A DNA stretch of 34,303 nt from Clostridia bacterium. GTDB lineage: Bacteria > Bacillota > Clostridia > Peptostreptococcales > Anaerovoracaceae. This document shows, piece by piece, positions 8,200 to 16,890 of this stretch. The first letter of the stretch is position 1, and each line of letters begins with the position of its first letter. Under the pieces are notes generated by a model. The model saw nothing but the letters and a program-made list of their open reading frames with translations, was not told the DNA's origin and searched no databases. Location of the stretch: the NCBI GenBank assembly GCA_024693105.1, contig JAILLO010000023.1, forward strand, positions 1 to 34,303. The letters run 5' to 3'. The position numbers and the translations under genes were made by a program.

Positions 8200-8249
8200 A
8201 TTTGTCCGTAAAACCTTCCGTGTCTGTTTGTATAGCCCTCGGAGTTGTT

Positions 8250-9383
<1,134 letters not shown>

Positions 9384-10433
9384 TCACTCTATAAACATGG
9401 CATCCCCGTACGAGAAAAACCTGTATTTTTCTTTTACTGCCACCTCATAAGCCTTGAGAATGTCTTCTCTGTTGTAAAGCGCCGAAATCAGCATAAGGAG
9501 TGTGGATTTCGGCAGATGAAAATTAGTAATAAGACTTTTTATGATTTTGAAATCATATCCGGGATAAATAAAGATTCCGGTACTTCCGTTTCCTGCCCTC
9601 ACAAGATATTTTCCGGCCTCTTCATCAAAATAAGCGGCACTTTCAAGCGTTCTTGTGGAAGTCGTTCCCACAGAAACAATGCGTCCTCCCGCTTTGATTG
9701 TGCTGTTGATAATCTCCGCGGTCCGGCTGCTTACCTCATATTCCTCGAAATGCATGTGATGGTCCTCTATGCGCTCGCATTTGACCGGTCTGAAAGTACC
9801 TATACCCACATGAAGCGTGACATATGCAAGTCTGACGCCCTTTTCCTCAGCTTTGGCAAGAAGCTCCTTTGTGAAATGAAGTCCCGCAGTCGGTGCGGCA
9901 ACAGAGCCCTCCTCTTTGCAGTAAACTGTCTGATATCTGTCTTTGTCTTCAGGTCTGCTCTCCCTTTCAATATATGGCGGAAGCGGCATCTTTCCGAGTT
10001 CTTCAAGCCTTTCAAGAAATATTCCGTCATAGAAAAACTTCACTATACGCGTTCCGTCTTCACCGTAATCAAGTATCTCTGCGCGAAGCCTTCCGTCATC
10101 GGCAAAGGAAACAGTATCTCCGGCCTTAAGTCTTTTGCCCGGCCTTACCATACTTTCCCAGACATCTCCTTCCTTTCTTTTAATCAAAAGGAATTCGACC
10201 TTTGCCCCGGTATTTTCTTTCACACCAAAAAGCCTTGCCGGAAGAACTTTTGAATTGTTCAGAACAAGGCAGTCTGTAGGTCTTAATTCATCGATAATAT
10301 CATAAAAATGCTTATGTTCAATAGTCTTGTTTTCTCTGTTCAGAATCATAAGCCTTGAACAGTCGCGTTTGTCTGCCGGCTTCTGTGCGATAAGTTCCTG
10401 CGGCAGATTGTAGTCAAAATCAGTAATAAGCAT
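9384..10433 (-). CDS. queA: S-adenosylmethionine:tRNA ribosyltransferase-isomerase
   Basis: 349 aa, full length. QueA transfers and isomerises the ribosyl moiety of SAM onto preQ1-modified tRNA to give epoxyqueuosine. Characteristic segments: [19 protein letters not shown] at the N-terminus, [54 protein letters not shown] and [13 protein letters not shown] near the end. It is downstream of the SpoIID-like gene (55-base gap with a GAGAGG ribosome binding site) and just upstream of tgt. No preQ1 biosynthesis genes (queC, D, E, F) are in the window, so the precursor is either made elsewhere or salvaged. Confidence 0.97.
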   Translation of the reverse strand: MLITDFDYNLPQELIAQKPADKRDCSRLMILNRENKTIEHKHFYDIIDELRPTDCLVLNNSKVLPARLFGVKENTGAKVEFLLIKRKEGDVWESMVRPGKRLKAGDTVSFADDGRLRAEILDYGEDGTRIVKFFYDGIFLERLEELGKMPLPPYIERESRPEDKDRYQTVYCKEEGSVAAPTAGLHFTKELLAKAEEKGVRLAYVTLHVGIGTFRPVKCERIEDHHMHFEEYEVSSRTAEIINSTIKAGGRIVSVGTTSTRTLESAAYFDEEAGKYLVRAGNGSTGIFIYPGYDFKIIKSLITNFHLPKSTLLMLISALYNREDILKAYEVAVKEKYRFFSYGDAMFIE

Positions 10434-10488
10434 AAATCTTTTCCTCTCCTAAACATATATGATATTCATATGATGTTCAAAAGAAAAA

Positions 10489-12051
10489 TCAATTATACTG
10501 TTTGATTTGAACATCCGTATAATAATATTTCAAAATTGTCCTGTAGTCAAACCCAAGTTTGGCCATATTGATGGCACTGTCCTGAGGCATTCCGACTCCG
10601 TGTCCGTAACCGAGTCCGTAAACAGTCACATTGCCTCCCGTAACCGTCTCTGCTTCAGGAAGCGATGCTGCCGGCTTCGGGCTGTCTTTTCCGCTGTCTT
10701 TGTCTGCGGAATCCCCGGAATCCGAAAGTACAGCTTTTGAAGTGCCGTTTGATGCGACAATTTCTTTGGTTTTAATCTTTGTTTTGCTCCCGTCACCGGC
10801 AATTACATACAGACTGCTGCCTGCGGTTTTCAGAGAATTTCCGTCCGAAATATAAACCTCGGCGATTTCCGATGTCCCTCCCCCGGCTGCCGCCGTATTC
10901 GAATTTGAAGAACCCGAAGCCGGCGCGCCTGCGGAATTTGCCGACAGGCTGCCTGAAATGCCTATTGAATCCTGCGTTATATATGAAAAAGAAAACAGAT
11001 TTGATTTCACAACGGAAGTTCCGAAAAACGATTTGATTTTTTCGCCCTTAAAAGTCGTGCTGCCGGAGCTGCCTCTAAAAGTCAGTTCCGAAACATATCC
11101 GTTGTCATAACGCCCGTCAATGCTTACAGACGAAAGCGTTCCGACAGATTTACCGGCACTTTCAAGCATGCTTTCAAGCTGTGAAAAAGTGTAGCTGACA
11201 TTCCATGAATACTCCGGCGAATATTCGTCCTTCACCGCCCTCAGATATCCGAGCTTTGTACCCCAGACATCTTCGACATTTTGTGTATAACCTCCACAGT
11301 TTTTCGAATATAAGCCTTCTACGGGACTTCCGTCATAATAAAGAACTTCTCCCGCAGTTTCTTCAGAAGCCGTATTTGTATTTTTCGATTCTGCCGTAAA
11401 ACCCTTGTAAACCTGGCAGTGCGTCGAATTGCAAACATCAAAGCCCTGGGAAGAATGCTTGCCCTTGTTGCATACGGCATAACTCCTTGCTGCAACAGCC
11501 TGAGCCTTCAAAGCTTCAAGCGGCGCAGACCCTCCAAGCTCCGCGCCGAGTACGCCTCTGACGTAATCATCGAGGCTGACATGATTGATAATATTGAGAC
11601 CGCCGGATGAATTCTTTAAAAAAGTCACTCCGCCGCGATAAGGAACAGAATCTATGTATATAAGAGCGTCTGTATCATAACCGGCCGGCGCAAGGCAATA
11701 CCCCTCACCGAATTCAAAGCTTGTGCCGTCAGGCGCCATGACGCTGATAATTCCGGAACCAAGAGAAATATTCAGCTCACTGTATTGCGAAAACCGGGAA
11801 GCTTCTTCGATACCGGAATCGGTCATCCGTCCGTATACAAAACCGTCGTCACTTCTGAGGCTGCAGCTAAGTATTGAATTGCTTCCATACTTAAGGCCTA
11901 CGTTAACAAACGCCTCAGAATCAGCATTTGCAACCGATGCAGTGCATAATAAAAATGCGAATGCAAGCACCGCCATACATAATAATTCAGTTAAGAATTT
12001 TTTTGTTTTGATTATATAATCTGTCATATTGTCTGTATAATTTGTACGCAT
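10489..12051 (-). CDS. SpoIID/LytB-domain exported protein
   Basis: 520 aa. A charged N-terminus and a hydrophobic segment (about 17-40, ending in SVANA) suggest a signal peptide or anchor. The SpoIID core is visible as VSLDDYVRGVLGAELGG, LKAQAVAARSYAVCN, GEVLYYDGSPV and, at the very end, LGYGHGVGMPQDSAINMAK. SpoIID is a lytic transglycosylase that degrades denuded peptidoglycan during engulfment; LytB-type homologues enhance autolysins. A low-complexity Ser/Gly/Ala-rich insert of roughly 130 residues (about 360-490) splits the core from the final motif. The location next to ruvB and queA recurs in Clostridia, so this is not by itself proof of sporulation. AAGGG lies six bases before ATG. The 117-base gap upstream holds an imperfect direct repeat and a TCCGGGCCCGGA palindrome (12134-12145) of unknown meaning. 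Confidence 0.85.
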   Translation of the reverse strand: MRTNYTDNMTDYIIKTKKFLTELLCMAVLAFAFLLCTASVANADSEAFVNVGLKYGSNSILSCSLRSDDGFVYGRMTDSGIEEASRFSQYSELNISLGSGIISVMAPDGTSFEFGEGYCLAPAGYDTDALIYIDSVPYRGGVTFLKNSSGGLNIINHVSLDDYVRGVLGAELGGSAPLEALKAQAVAARSYAVCNKGKHSSQGFDVCNSTHCQVYKGFTAESKNTNTASEETAGEVLYYDGSPVEGLYSKNCGGYTQNVEDVWGTKLGYLRAVKDEYSPEYSWNVSYTFSQLESMLESAGKSVGTLSSVSIDGRYDNGYVSELTFRGSSGSTTFKGEKIKSFFGTSVVKSNLFSFSYITQDSIGISGSLSANSAGAPASGSSNSNTAAAGGGTSEIAEVYISDGNSLKTAGSSLYVIAGDGSKTKIKTKEIVASNGTSKAVLSDSGDSADKDSGKDSPKPAASLPEAETVTGGNVTVYGLGYGHGVGMPQDSAINMAKLGFDYRTILKYYYTDVQIKQYN

Positions 12052-12168
12052 AATATACCCTTATTGAAGTCCGTTATAAGGTTTGCAGCCCGTCATAAAG
12101 TTTGTAAAAAGCACTTCAAAAGCCTGCTGTTTTTCCGGGCCCGGACCTTGTTTGAAATAATCATAAAA

Positions 12169-13209
12169 TCATTCTTCGGTAAAAGACAGCTGTTCGCCCA
12201 TAAACGAAGTCAGGCCAAGATGCCTGTATGCAAGCTCAGATACCATACGCCCTTTCTGCGTTCTGTGCAGAAAACCCGACTGAATCAGATACGGTTCGTA
12301 TGCATCTTCTATAGTAACGCGTTCTTCTCCTACCGCCGCCGCAATAGTATCTATGCCTACCGGGCCGCCGTTAAAACGTTCGATTATGATTCTGAGAATC
12401 TCCCTGTCAAGATTTTCGAGCCCCATATCGTCCACTCCGAGTGAATCAAGCGTCTTTTTCGTAATATCCATATCAACAATTCCGCTTCCCTTCACCTGGG
12501 AAAAGTCTCTTACACGCTTGAGCATCCTGTTTGCGATTCGCGGAGTACCGCGCGAGCGCCTTGCCATCTCAAGGAGCGCTTCCTCCTCATATCTGACATC
12601 CAAAATACCTGCCGTACGCTTGAGAATGCGCAGGAGTTCATCGTGTGTATAAGGTTCAAACTTGCTGATAACTCCGAATCTGTCACGCAAAGGAGCAGAA
12701 AGAGAGCCTGCCCTTGTCGTTGCGCCTATAAGCGTAAACTTCGCAAGATCCAGTCTGATTGAGCGTGCCGAAGGCCCTTTTCCTATAATAATATCAAGCG
12801 CATAATCCTCCATTGCCGAATAAAGGACTTCCTCCACAGAACGGTTAAGTCTGTGTATTTCATCAATGAACAGAACATCGTTTTCGTTGAGATTTGTAAG
12901 GATCGCCGCAAGATCGCCGGCTCTTCCTATCGCAGGTCCCGACGTAATACGTATCTCCACACCGAGCTCATTTGCTATAATGCCCGCAAGAGTTGTCTTG
13001 CCAAGCCCCGGAGGTCCGTAAAAAAGCACATGGTCAAGCGGTTCGTTTCGCAGCTTTGCCGCCTCAATAAATACCTTGAGGTTTTCTGTTGCCGTCTTTT
13101 GTCCCACGTAATCGGCAAGTGTCTGCGGCCTGAGCGACGCTTCCATAGATTCTTCGCTTTCTTTTGCGCCCGCAGCCGTAATTTTGTCTTCAAAATCCAT
13201 AAATTCCAT
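12169..13209 (-). CDS. ruvB: Holliday junction branch-migration ATPase RuvB
   Basis: 346 aa, full length. A hexameric AAA+ motor that drives branch migration with RuvA. Walker [15 protein letters not shown], Walker [12 protein letters not shown], sensor 1 [20 protein letters not shown], sensor 2 [13 protein letters not shown], and a C-terminal winged helix with [21 protein letters not shown] are all clear. Two in-frame Met codons (13209 and 13200) are possible starts; the first has AAGGG about ten bases upstream. It follows ruvA by 72 bases. Confidence 0.98.
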   Translation of the reverse strand: MEFMDFEDKITAAGAKESEESMEASLRPQTLADYVGQKTATENLKVFIEAAKLRNEPLDHVLFYGPPGLGKTTLAGIIANELGVEIRITSGPAIGRAGDLAAILTNLNENDVLFIDEIHRLNRSVEEVLYSAMEDYALDIIIGKGPSARSIRLDLAKFTLIGATTRAGSLSAPLRDRFGVISKFEPYTHDELLRILKRTAGILDVRYEEEALLEMARRSRGTPRIANRMLKRVRDFSQVKGSGIVDMDITKKTLDSLGVDDMGLENLDREILRIIIERFNGGPVGIDTIAAAVGEERVTIEDAYEPYLIQSGFLHRTQKGRMVSELAYRHLGLTSFMGEQLSFTEE

Positions 13210-13281
13210 ATATGTTTCTACCCTTCAAATGTGTAAATTCATAAGCAGCAGCTCCCGAGTTGCTCTGCGGCATCAAAGCAA

Positions 13282-13878
13282 TCAGAACAGATTTTTGAGT
13301 GCCTTCTTGATATAATCCTCGGCGCTCATATTCTCTCCCGAAATGCCTGTAAGAGCGCCCACAGCCTCTGTTTTGCTGTATCCGAGTGCCACCAGAGCCT
13401 TCACGGCTTCTGATTTTTCGTCGTTTTTTTCTGTGCCCTGCTGCAGCAGGTTCATGTCTTCCTGCGGAAGTTCAAGGCTTCCGAGCTTGTCTTTCAGTTC
13501 GAGAACGATTCTCTGCGCCGTTTTCTTTCCGATACCGTTTGCCCTTGTAAGCGCTGCAACATCTTCAAAGATAATTGCCTTATGCACTTCTGAAAACGGC
13601 ATGGCCGAAAGTATTGCAAGCGCAGCCTTTGCCCCGACTCCGCTGACAGTAATAAGCTTTCTGAAGGTCGCAAGCGATTCTTTGTCCGAAAAGCCGTAAA
13701 GGCTTATATCGTCCTCTCTGACGGCCATCATTGTATATGCCGTGATTTCCTGCCCTTCTGCAGCCCTGTAAAGGCCTGAGTTTTCCGGCGTATGGATTTC
13801 ATAACCGATACCGCCCGTTTCTATGACAACTCCGCCTTCAAAAGCCGAAGCAAATGTTCCTTTGATATAGTTTATCAT
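13282..13878 (-). CDS. ruvA: Holliday junction DNA helicase subunit RuvA
   Basis: 198 aa. RuvA binds the four-way junction as a tetramer and loads RuvB. The OB-like N-terminus MINYIKGTFASAF, the helix-hairpin-helix signatures LITVSGVGAKAALAIL and LTRANGIGKKTAQRIVLELK, and a C-terminal UBA-like domain (VKALVALGYSKTEAVGAL) are present. The open frame extends 25 codons further upstream, but the ATG at 13878 is chosen because it overlaps the ruvC stop as ATGA, has AAAGGAG at proper spacing, and gives the family-typical N-terminus. Confidence 0.97.
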   Translation of the reverse strand: MINYIKGTFASAFEGGVVIETGGIGYEIHTPENSGLYRAAEGQEITAYTMMAVREDDISLYGFSDKESLATFRKLITVSGVGAKAALAILSAMPFSEVHKAIIFEDVAALTRANGIGKKTAQRIVLELKDKLGSLELPQEDMNLLQQGTEKNDEKSEAVKALVALGYSKTEAVGALTGISGENMSAEDYIKKALKNLF

Positions 13879-14399
13879 AACCTGACTCCTTTCGGCAGTT
13901 TCTCTGCAAACTTTGCAACCTTCAGCGCAGAATCGGCGGCATGTCCGTGACATATGGCCGCGGCAAGCGCGTCTGCCGTATCATCCGGCTTTGGCACACT
14001 TTCGAGATGAAGCATAGTTTTCACCATCTGCTGCACCTGCTTCTTCTCCGCACGTCCGTATCCTACAAGAGCCTGCTTGATCTGAAGCGGAGTATATTCG
14101 TATATGGGCATACCCGAGTTTGCGCATGCAAGAACGGCAACGCCGCGCGCCTGACCAACCATAATGGCCGTCTTTGCGTTGTTGTTAAAAAAAAGTTCTT
14201 CAATCGAAACTACATCGGGCTCGTAATGCGCGATAATCTCCATAAGAGAATTGTAAAGATGCTTGAGCCTCATACTCATCTCCATATCCGCATCAGTTGT
14301 CACCGAGCCGAATCCTATCGGCTTGAAATGATTTCCTTTTTTTTCTATGACACCGTACCCCATGATAGCGTAGCCGGGGTCAATTCCCAAAATCCTCAT
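13875..14399 (-). CDS. ruvC: Crossover junction endodeoxyribonuclease RuvC
   Basis: 174 aa. RuvC resolves Holliday junctions by symmetric nicking. The RNase H-like catalytic acids are seen in MRILGIDPG (Asp near residue 7), VSIEELFF (Glu) and the C-terminal KPDDTADALAAAICH cluster. An upstream in-frame GTG (14411) would add four residues, but the ATG at 14399 has AAGGTGG eight bases before it and gives the usual N-terminus. First gene of the ruvC-ruvA-ruvB operon, transcribed from a promoter with a LexA-like palindrome. Confidence 0.97.
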   Translation of the reverse strand: MRILGIDPGYAIMGYGVIEKKGNHFKPIGFGSVTTDADMEMSMRLKHLYNSLMEIIAHYEPDVVSIEELFFNNNAKTAIMVGQARGVAVLACANSGMPIYEYTPLQIKQALVGYGRAEKKQVQQMVKTMLHLESVPKPDDTADALAAAICHGHAADSALKVAKFAEKLPKGVRL

Positions 14400-14429
14400 G
14401 CACCTGACCACCTTGAAATTATAATACTT

Positions 14430-14458
14430 ATTCTAACACACAAACATATGTTTGTCCA
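14430..14458 (-). promoter_or_regulatory. ruvCAB promoter
   Basis: On the minus strand TGGACA (14453-14458), 17-base spacer, TAGAAT (14430-14435): five of six consensus matches in each box. Transcription would start near 14423, leaving about 24 bases to the ATG. A second TATAAT (14418-14423) lies too close to the ribosome binding site to be the main -10. Confidence 0.7.
14440..14455. promoter_or_regulatory. 16-bp palindrome resembling a Gram-positive LexA (DinR) box
   Basis: ACAAACATATGTTTGT is a perfect palindrome lying across the -35 box and spacer of the ruvC promoter. The Bacillus LexA consensus is CGAACNNNNGTTCG; here CAAACATATGTTTG departs from CGAACATATGTTCG only by one symmetrical G-to-A / C-to-T pair. 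The position is ideal for a repressor, and ruv genes are SOS-controlled in many bacteria. Binding by LexA is inferred. Confidence 0.55.
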
Positions 14459-14609
14459 CCTTTAGAAACGAGCATGCGTGCACCCTTTAAACGACTGCAA
14501 AGGCAGGATTGAAATGCGCCGGCAGCCGGCTTTTAATACACGCAGAATCATAATTACAAATTGATACGAAAAAAACTTTTCGAAAATATCCTTTTTTTTC
14601 CAAATTATA

Positions 14610-14637
14610 TTGCAACTTTATTCATTCATGGTATAAT
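14610..14637 (+). promoter_or_regulatory. argR promoter
   Basis: TTGCAA (14610-14615), 16-base spacer ending in TGG (extended -10), TATAAT (14632-14637), about 55 bases before argR. The AT-rich stretch just downstream (14637-14665) contains ATATGTATAATTT-like sequence that could be an ArgR box, but the match is too loose to call. The other part of this 292-base divergent region, 14459-14609, shows nothing I recognise. Confidence 0.65.
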
Positions 14638-14691
14638 TATTAAAATTATATGTATAATTTCTAATCAAAAACACCGAAAAGGAGGTTATTT

Positions 14692-15144
14692 ATGCGTTAC
14701 TCAAGACAAAACAAGATTTTGGAACTAATCGCAAATAACGAAATCGAAACTCAGGAAAGGCTTGCAACAATGCTGAAAGAAAGCGGTTACAACGTTACCC
14801 AGGCCACGATTTCAAGAGATATAAAGGAGCTGCAGCTTATAAAAACGCTTTCATCCAAAGGAAAGTATAAATATACAGCAAACAACACAGTTACCGACTC
14901 TCCTGTTTCGGACAGATTTGTCAAAATATTTAAGGAAACAATCAAGTCAATCACGGCTGCCGGAAATATAATCGTCGTTCAGACGCTTTCAGGATGTGCA
15001 AACGCCGCGGCAGAGGCAATAGACACATCACATTTTCCGCATATTGTCGGTTCCCTTGCAGGCGACAACACAATTTTTCTTGTTGTAGACGATCAGAGCA
15101 ATGTGGAAACAGTCAAGGAAAACTTCAGTGAAATGCTGAAATAA
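14692..15144 (+). CDS. argR: Arginine repressor ArgR/AhrC
   Basis: 150 aa, full length. ArgR is a hexameric, arginine-responsive regulator. The winged-helix N-terminus contains RQNKILELIANNEIETQERL and VTQATISRDIKELQL (recognition helix). The C-terminal oligomerisation/arginine-binding domain contains VVQTLSGCANAAAEAID, with GSLAGDNTIFLV near the end. AAAAGGAGG precedes ATG. recN follows after 25 bases, a conserved Bacillota arrangement. Arginine genes are not in this window, so its main targets are elsewhere. Confidence 0.97.
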   Translation: MRYSRQNKILELIANNEIETQERLATMLKESGYNVTQATISRDIKELQLIKTLSSKGKYKYTANNTVTDSPVSDRFVKIFKETIKSITAAGNIIVVQTLSGCANAAAEAIDTSHFPHIVGSLAGDNTIFLVVDDQSNVETVKENFSEMLK

Positions 15145-15169
15145 CGGCACTACAGACCAAGGAGTACAA

Positions 15170-16792
15170 ATGATTTCTCATATCAGTATCAAAAATTTTG
15201 CAATAATCGAAAATGCAGAAATAGATTTTGAAGAAGGACTGAATATCATTACCGGCGAAACAGGTTCCGGTAAATCGGTCGCAATTGAAGCTGTCAGCCT
15301 CGCCCTCGGAAGCAGGGCCGATACCGCCTTCGTCCGTCACGGATGTGAAAAGGCGGTAGTGCAGCTTGCAGCTTCAGTCGGCAGGGATGAATATGTAATT
15401 ACAAGGGAAGTTTCAAAGGCCGGCAAAAATCTCTGCAAAGTCAACGGAGAGCTCGTTTCACTGTCCCAGCTTTCGAATCTCTGCAAAAAAATTGCCGACA
15501 TACACGGACAATACGACCATCAGTCGCTTCTCAATCCCGATTATCACATAAATCTTGTTGATTTATATCACGCAGATGCCATTTCGCCGAAAGCTTCAGC
15601 CGTTGCCGTAAAATACGACAATTACAGGAAAATCAAAGCTGAACTCGCTGCTCTTGCAAAGGACGAAAGCGAAAGCAGACGTACAATCGATTTTCTTCAG
15701 TTTGAACTTAACGAAATACAAAAGGCATCGCTTAAGCACGGTGAAGATGAGGAATTGCAGGAAAGAATCTCCCTTCTGAAGAACAGTGAACGCATATATA
15801 CCGCACTCAGCGAAGCATATGAAAAAACATACGGCGCTTCCCCTTCCGCTCTTGAAGAGCTTTCCGGGGCTGCAAACGCCCTCTCTTCGGTTGAAGAAAT
15901 CAGTGAATCCCTGAAGGCTCTGAGCAGTGAATTTTCAGATCTTTACTACAGTCTGCAGGATCTTTCGGAACGTATACGCACAAGCCGCGACAACATCAGC
16001 TTTTCGGAAAGCGAGCTTGATGAATGCATAATGCGACTCGATCTGATTGAAGCGCTGAAAAGGAAACACGGCGGAAGCATAGATAGTGTTCTTGATTATG
16101 CCTCTGAGGCAGAAAAACGGATAAACAACGCGACAAACTCCGCAGAAAGAAAAAATGAGCTTGAAAAGCTTCTTGCAAAAGCCGTTGAAGACTTACGCAC
16201 CGCCTGTGACGAGCTCACTTCGGAGCGAAAAAAAGCCGCCGAAGACCTCAGCGGAAAGATTATGGAGCAGCTTGGTGAGCTTAATTTTGCAAACACTCGC
16301 CTATCAATTGAATTTTCAAAGCTTCCGGAGGAATTCTCCGCATCGGGTCAGGACAAAATCGAATTTATGATAAGCACAAATCCGGGCGAGCCTCTGAAGC
16401 CGCTTGCAAAAATTGCTTCCGGCGGCGAAATGTCAAGAATCATGCTGGCATTTAAGGCAATTATCGCAGATTATGACAATATACCGACTATGATTTTTGA
16501 TGAAATCGACAGCGGCATAAGCGGTATAGCCGCAAGTGTGGTGGGAAAGAAAATGCGCAAAATTGCGCAAAAGCATCAGATTATATGCATTACTCACCTT
16601 CCTCAGATTGCGGCCTGCGGAACTTCGAATTACCGCATTACAAAGGAAACTGCCGCCGATTCGACATCAACAAGCATTCTCAGGCTCGACGAAAAAGAAA
16701 AAACAGATGAAATCGCAAGGCTTCTCGGCGGAAGCAACATCACTGAAACAACACTTAAGAGCGCACGCGAGCTTATCGCCGCCTCAGTCTGA
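15170..16792 (+). CDS. recN: DNA repair protein RecN
   Basis: 540 aa, slightly shorter than the usual 550-570. RecN is an SMC-like ATPase acting early in double-strand break repair. Walker A NIITGETGSGKSVAIEA sits at the N-terminus after MISHISIKNFAIIENAEIDF; a long coiled-coil region spans roughly residues 150-360; the C-terminal half has the ABC signature IASGGEMSRIMLAF and Walker B TMIFDEIDSGISG, then ICITHLPQIAACG. It is co-transcribed with argR and ends before a strong terminator. No LexA-like site is seen in front of it. Confidence 0.97.
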   Translation: MISHISIKNFAIIENAEIDFEEGLNIITGETGSGKSVAIEAVSLALGSRADTAFVRHGCEKAVVQLAASVGRDEYVITREVSKAGKNLCKVNGELVSLSQLSNLCKKIADIHGQYDHQSLLNPDYHINLVDLYHADAISPKASAVAVKYDNYRKIKAELAALAKDESESRRTIDFLQFELNEIQKASLKHGEDEELQERISLLKNSERIYTALSEAYEKTYGASPSALEELSGAANALSSVEEISESLKALSSEFSDLYYSLQDLSERIRTSRDNISFSESELDECIMRLDLIEALKRKHGGSIDSVLDYASEAEKRINNATNSAERKNELEKLLAKAVEDLRTACDELTSERKKAAEDLSGKIMEQLGELNFANTRLSIEFSKLPEEFSASGQDKIEFMISTNPGEPLKPLAKIASGGEMSRIMLAFKAIIADYDNIPTMIFDEIDSGISGIAASVVGKKMRKIAQKHQIICITHLPQIAACGTSNYRITKETAADSTSTSILRLDEKEKTDEIARLLGGSNITETTLKSARELIAASV

Positions 16793-16816
16793 ATTGAATA
16801 CCCTTATAACAAAGAA

Positions 16817-16856
16817 AGCGTGTGAAAATGAAAAATCATTTTCACACGCTCTTTTT
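16817..16856. terminator. Strong terminator after recN, usable in both directions
   Basis: A perfect 15-base-pair stem, arms 16817-16831 (AGCGTGTGAAAATGA) and 16836-16850, with an AAAA loop, then CTTTTT. It lies between recN and the convergent ispH-S1 gene; the minus-strand read-out has a weaker T-run. Confidence 0.9.
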
Positions 16857-16890
16857 AATGATTCAGGCGCACGATGCGCAAATCAACAGA

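Noticed and set aside
13879..13953. Extended N-terminus of RuvA (25 extra codons)
   Set aside because: It would lie inside ruvC and give a non-family N-terminus; ATG at 13878 has the ATGA overlap and a good ribosome binding site.
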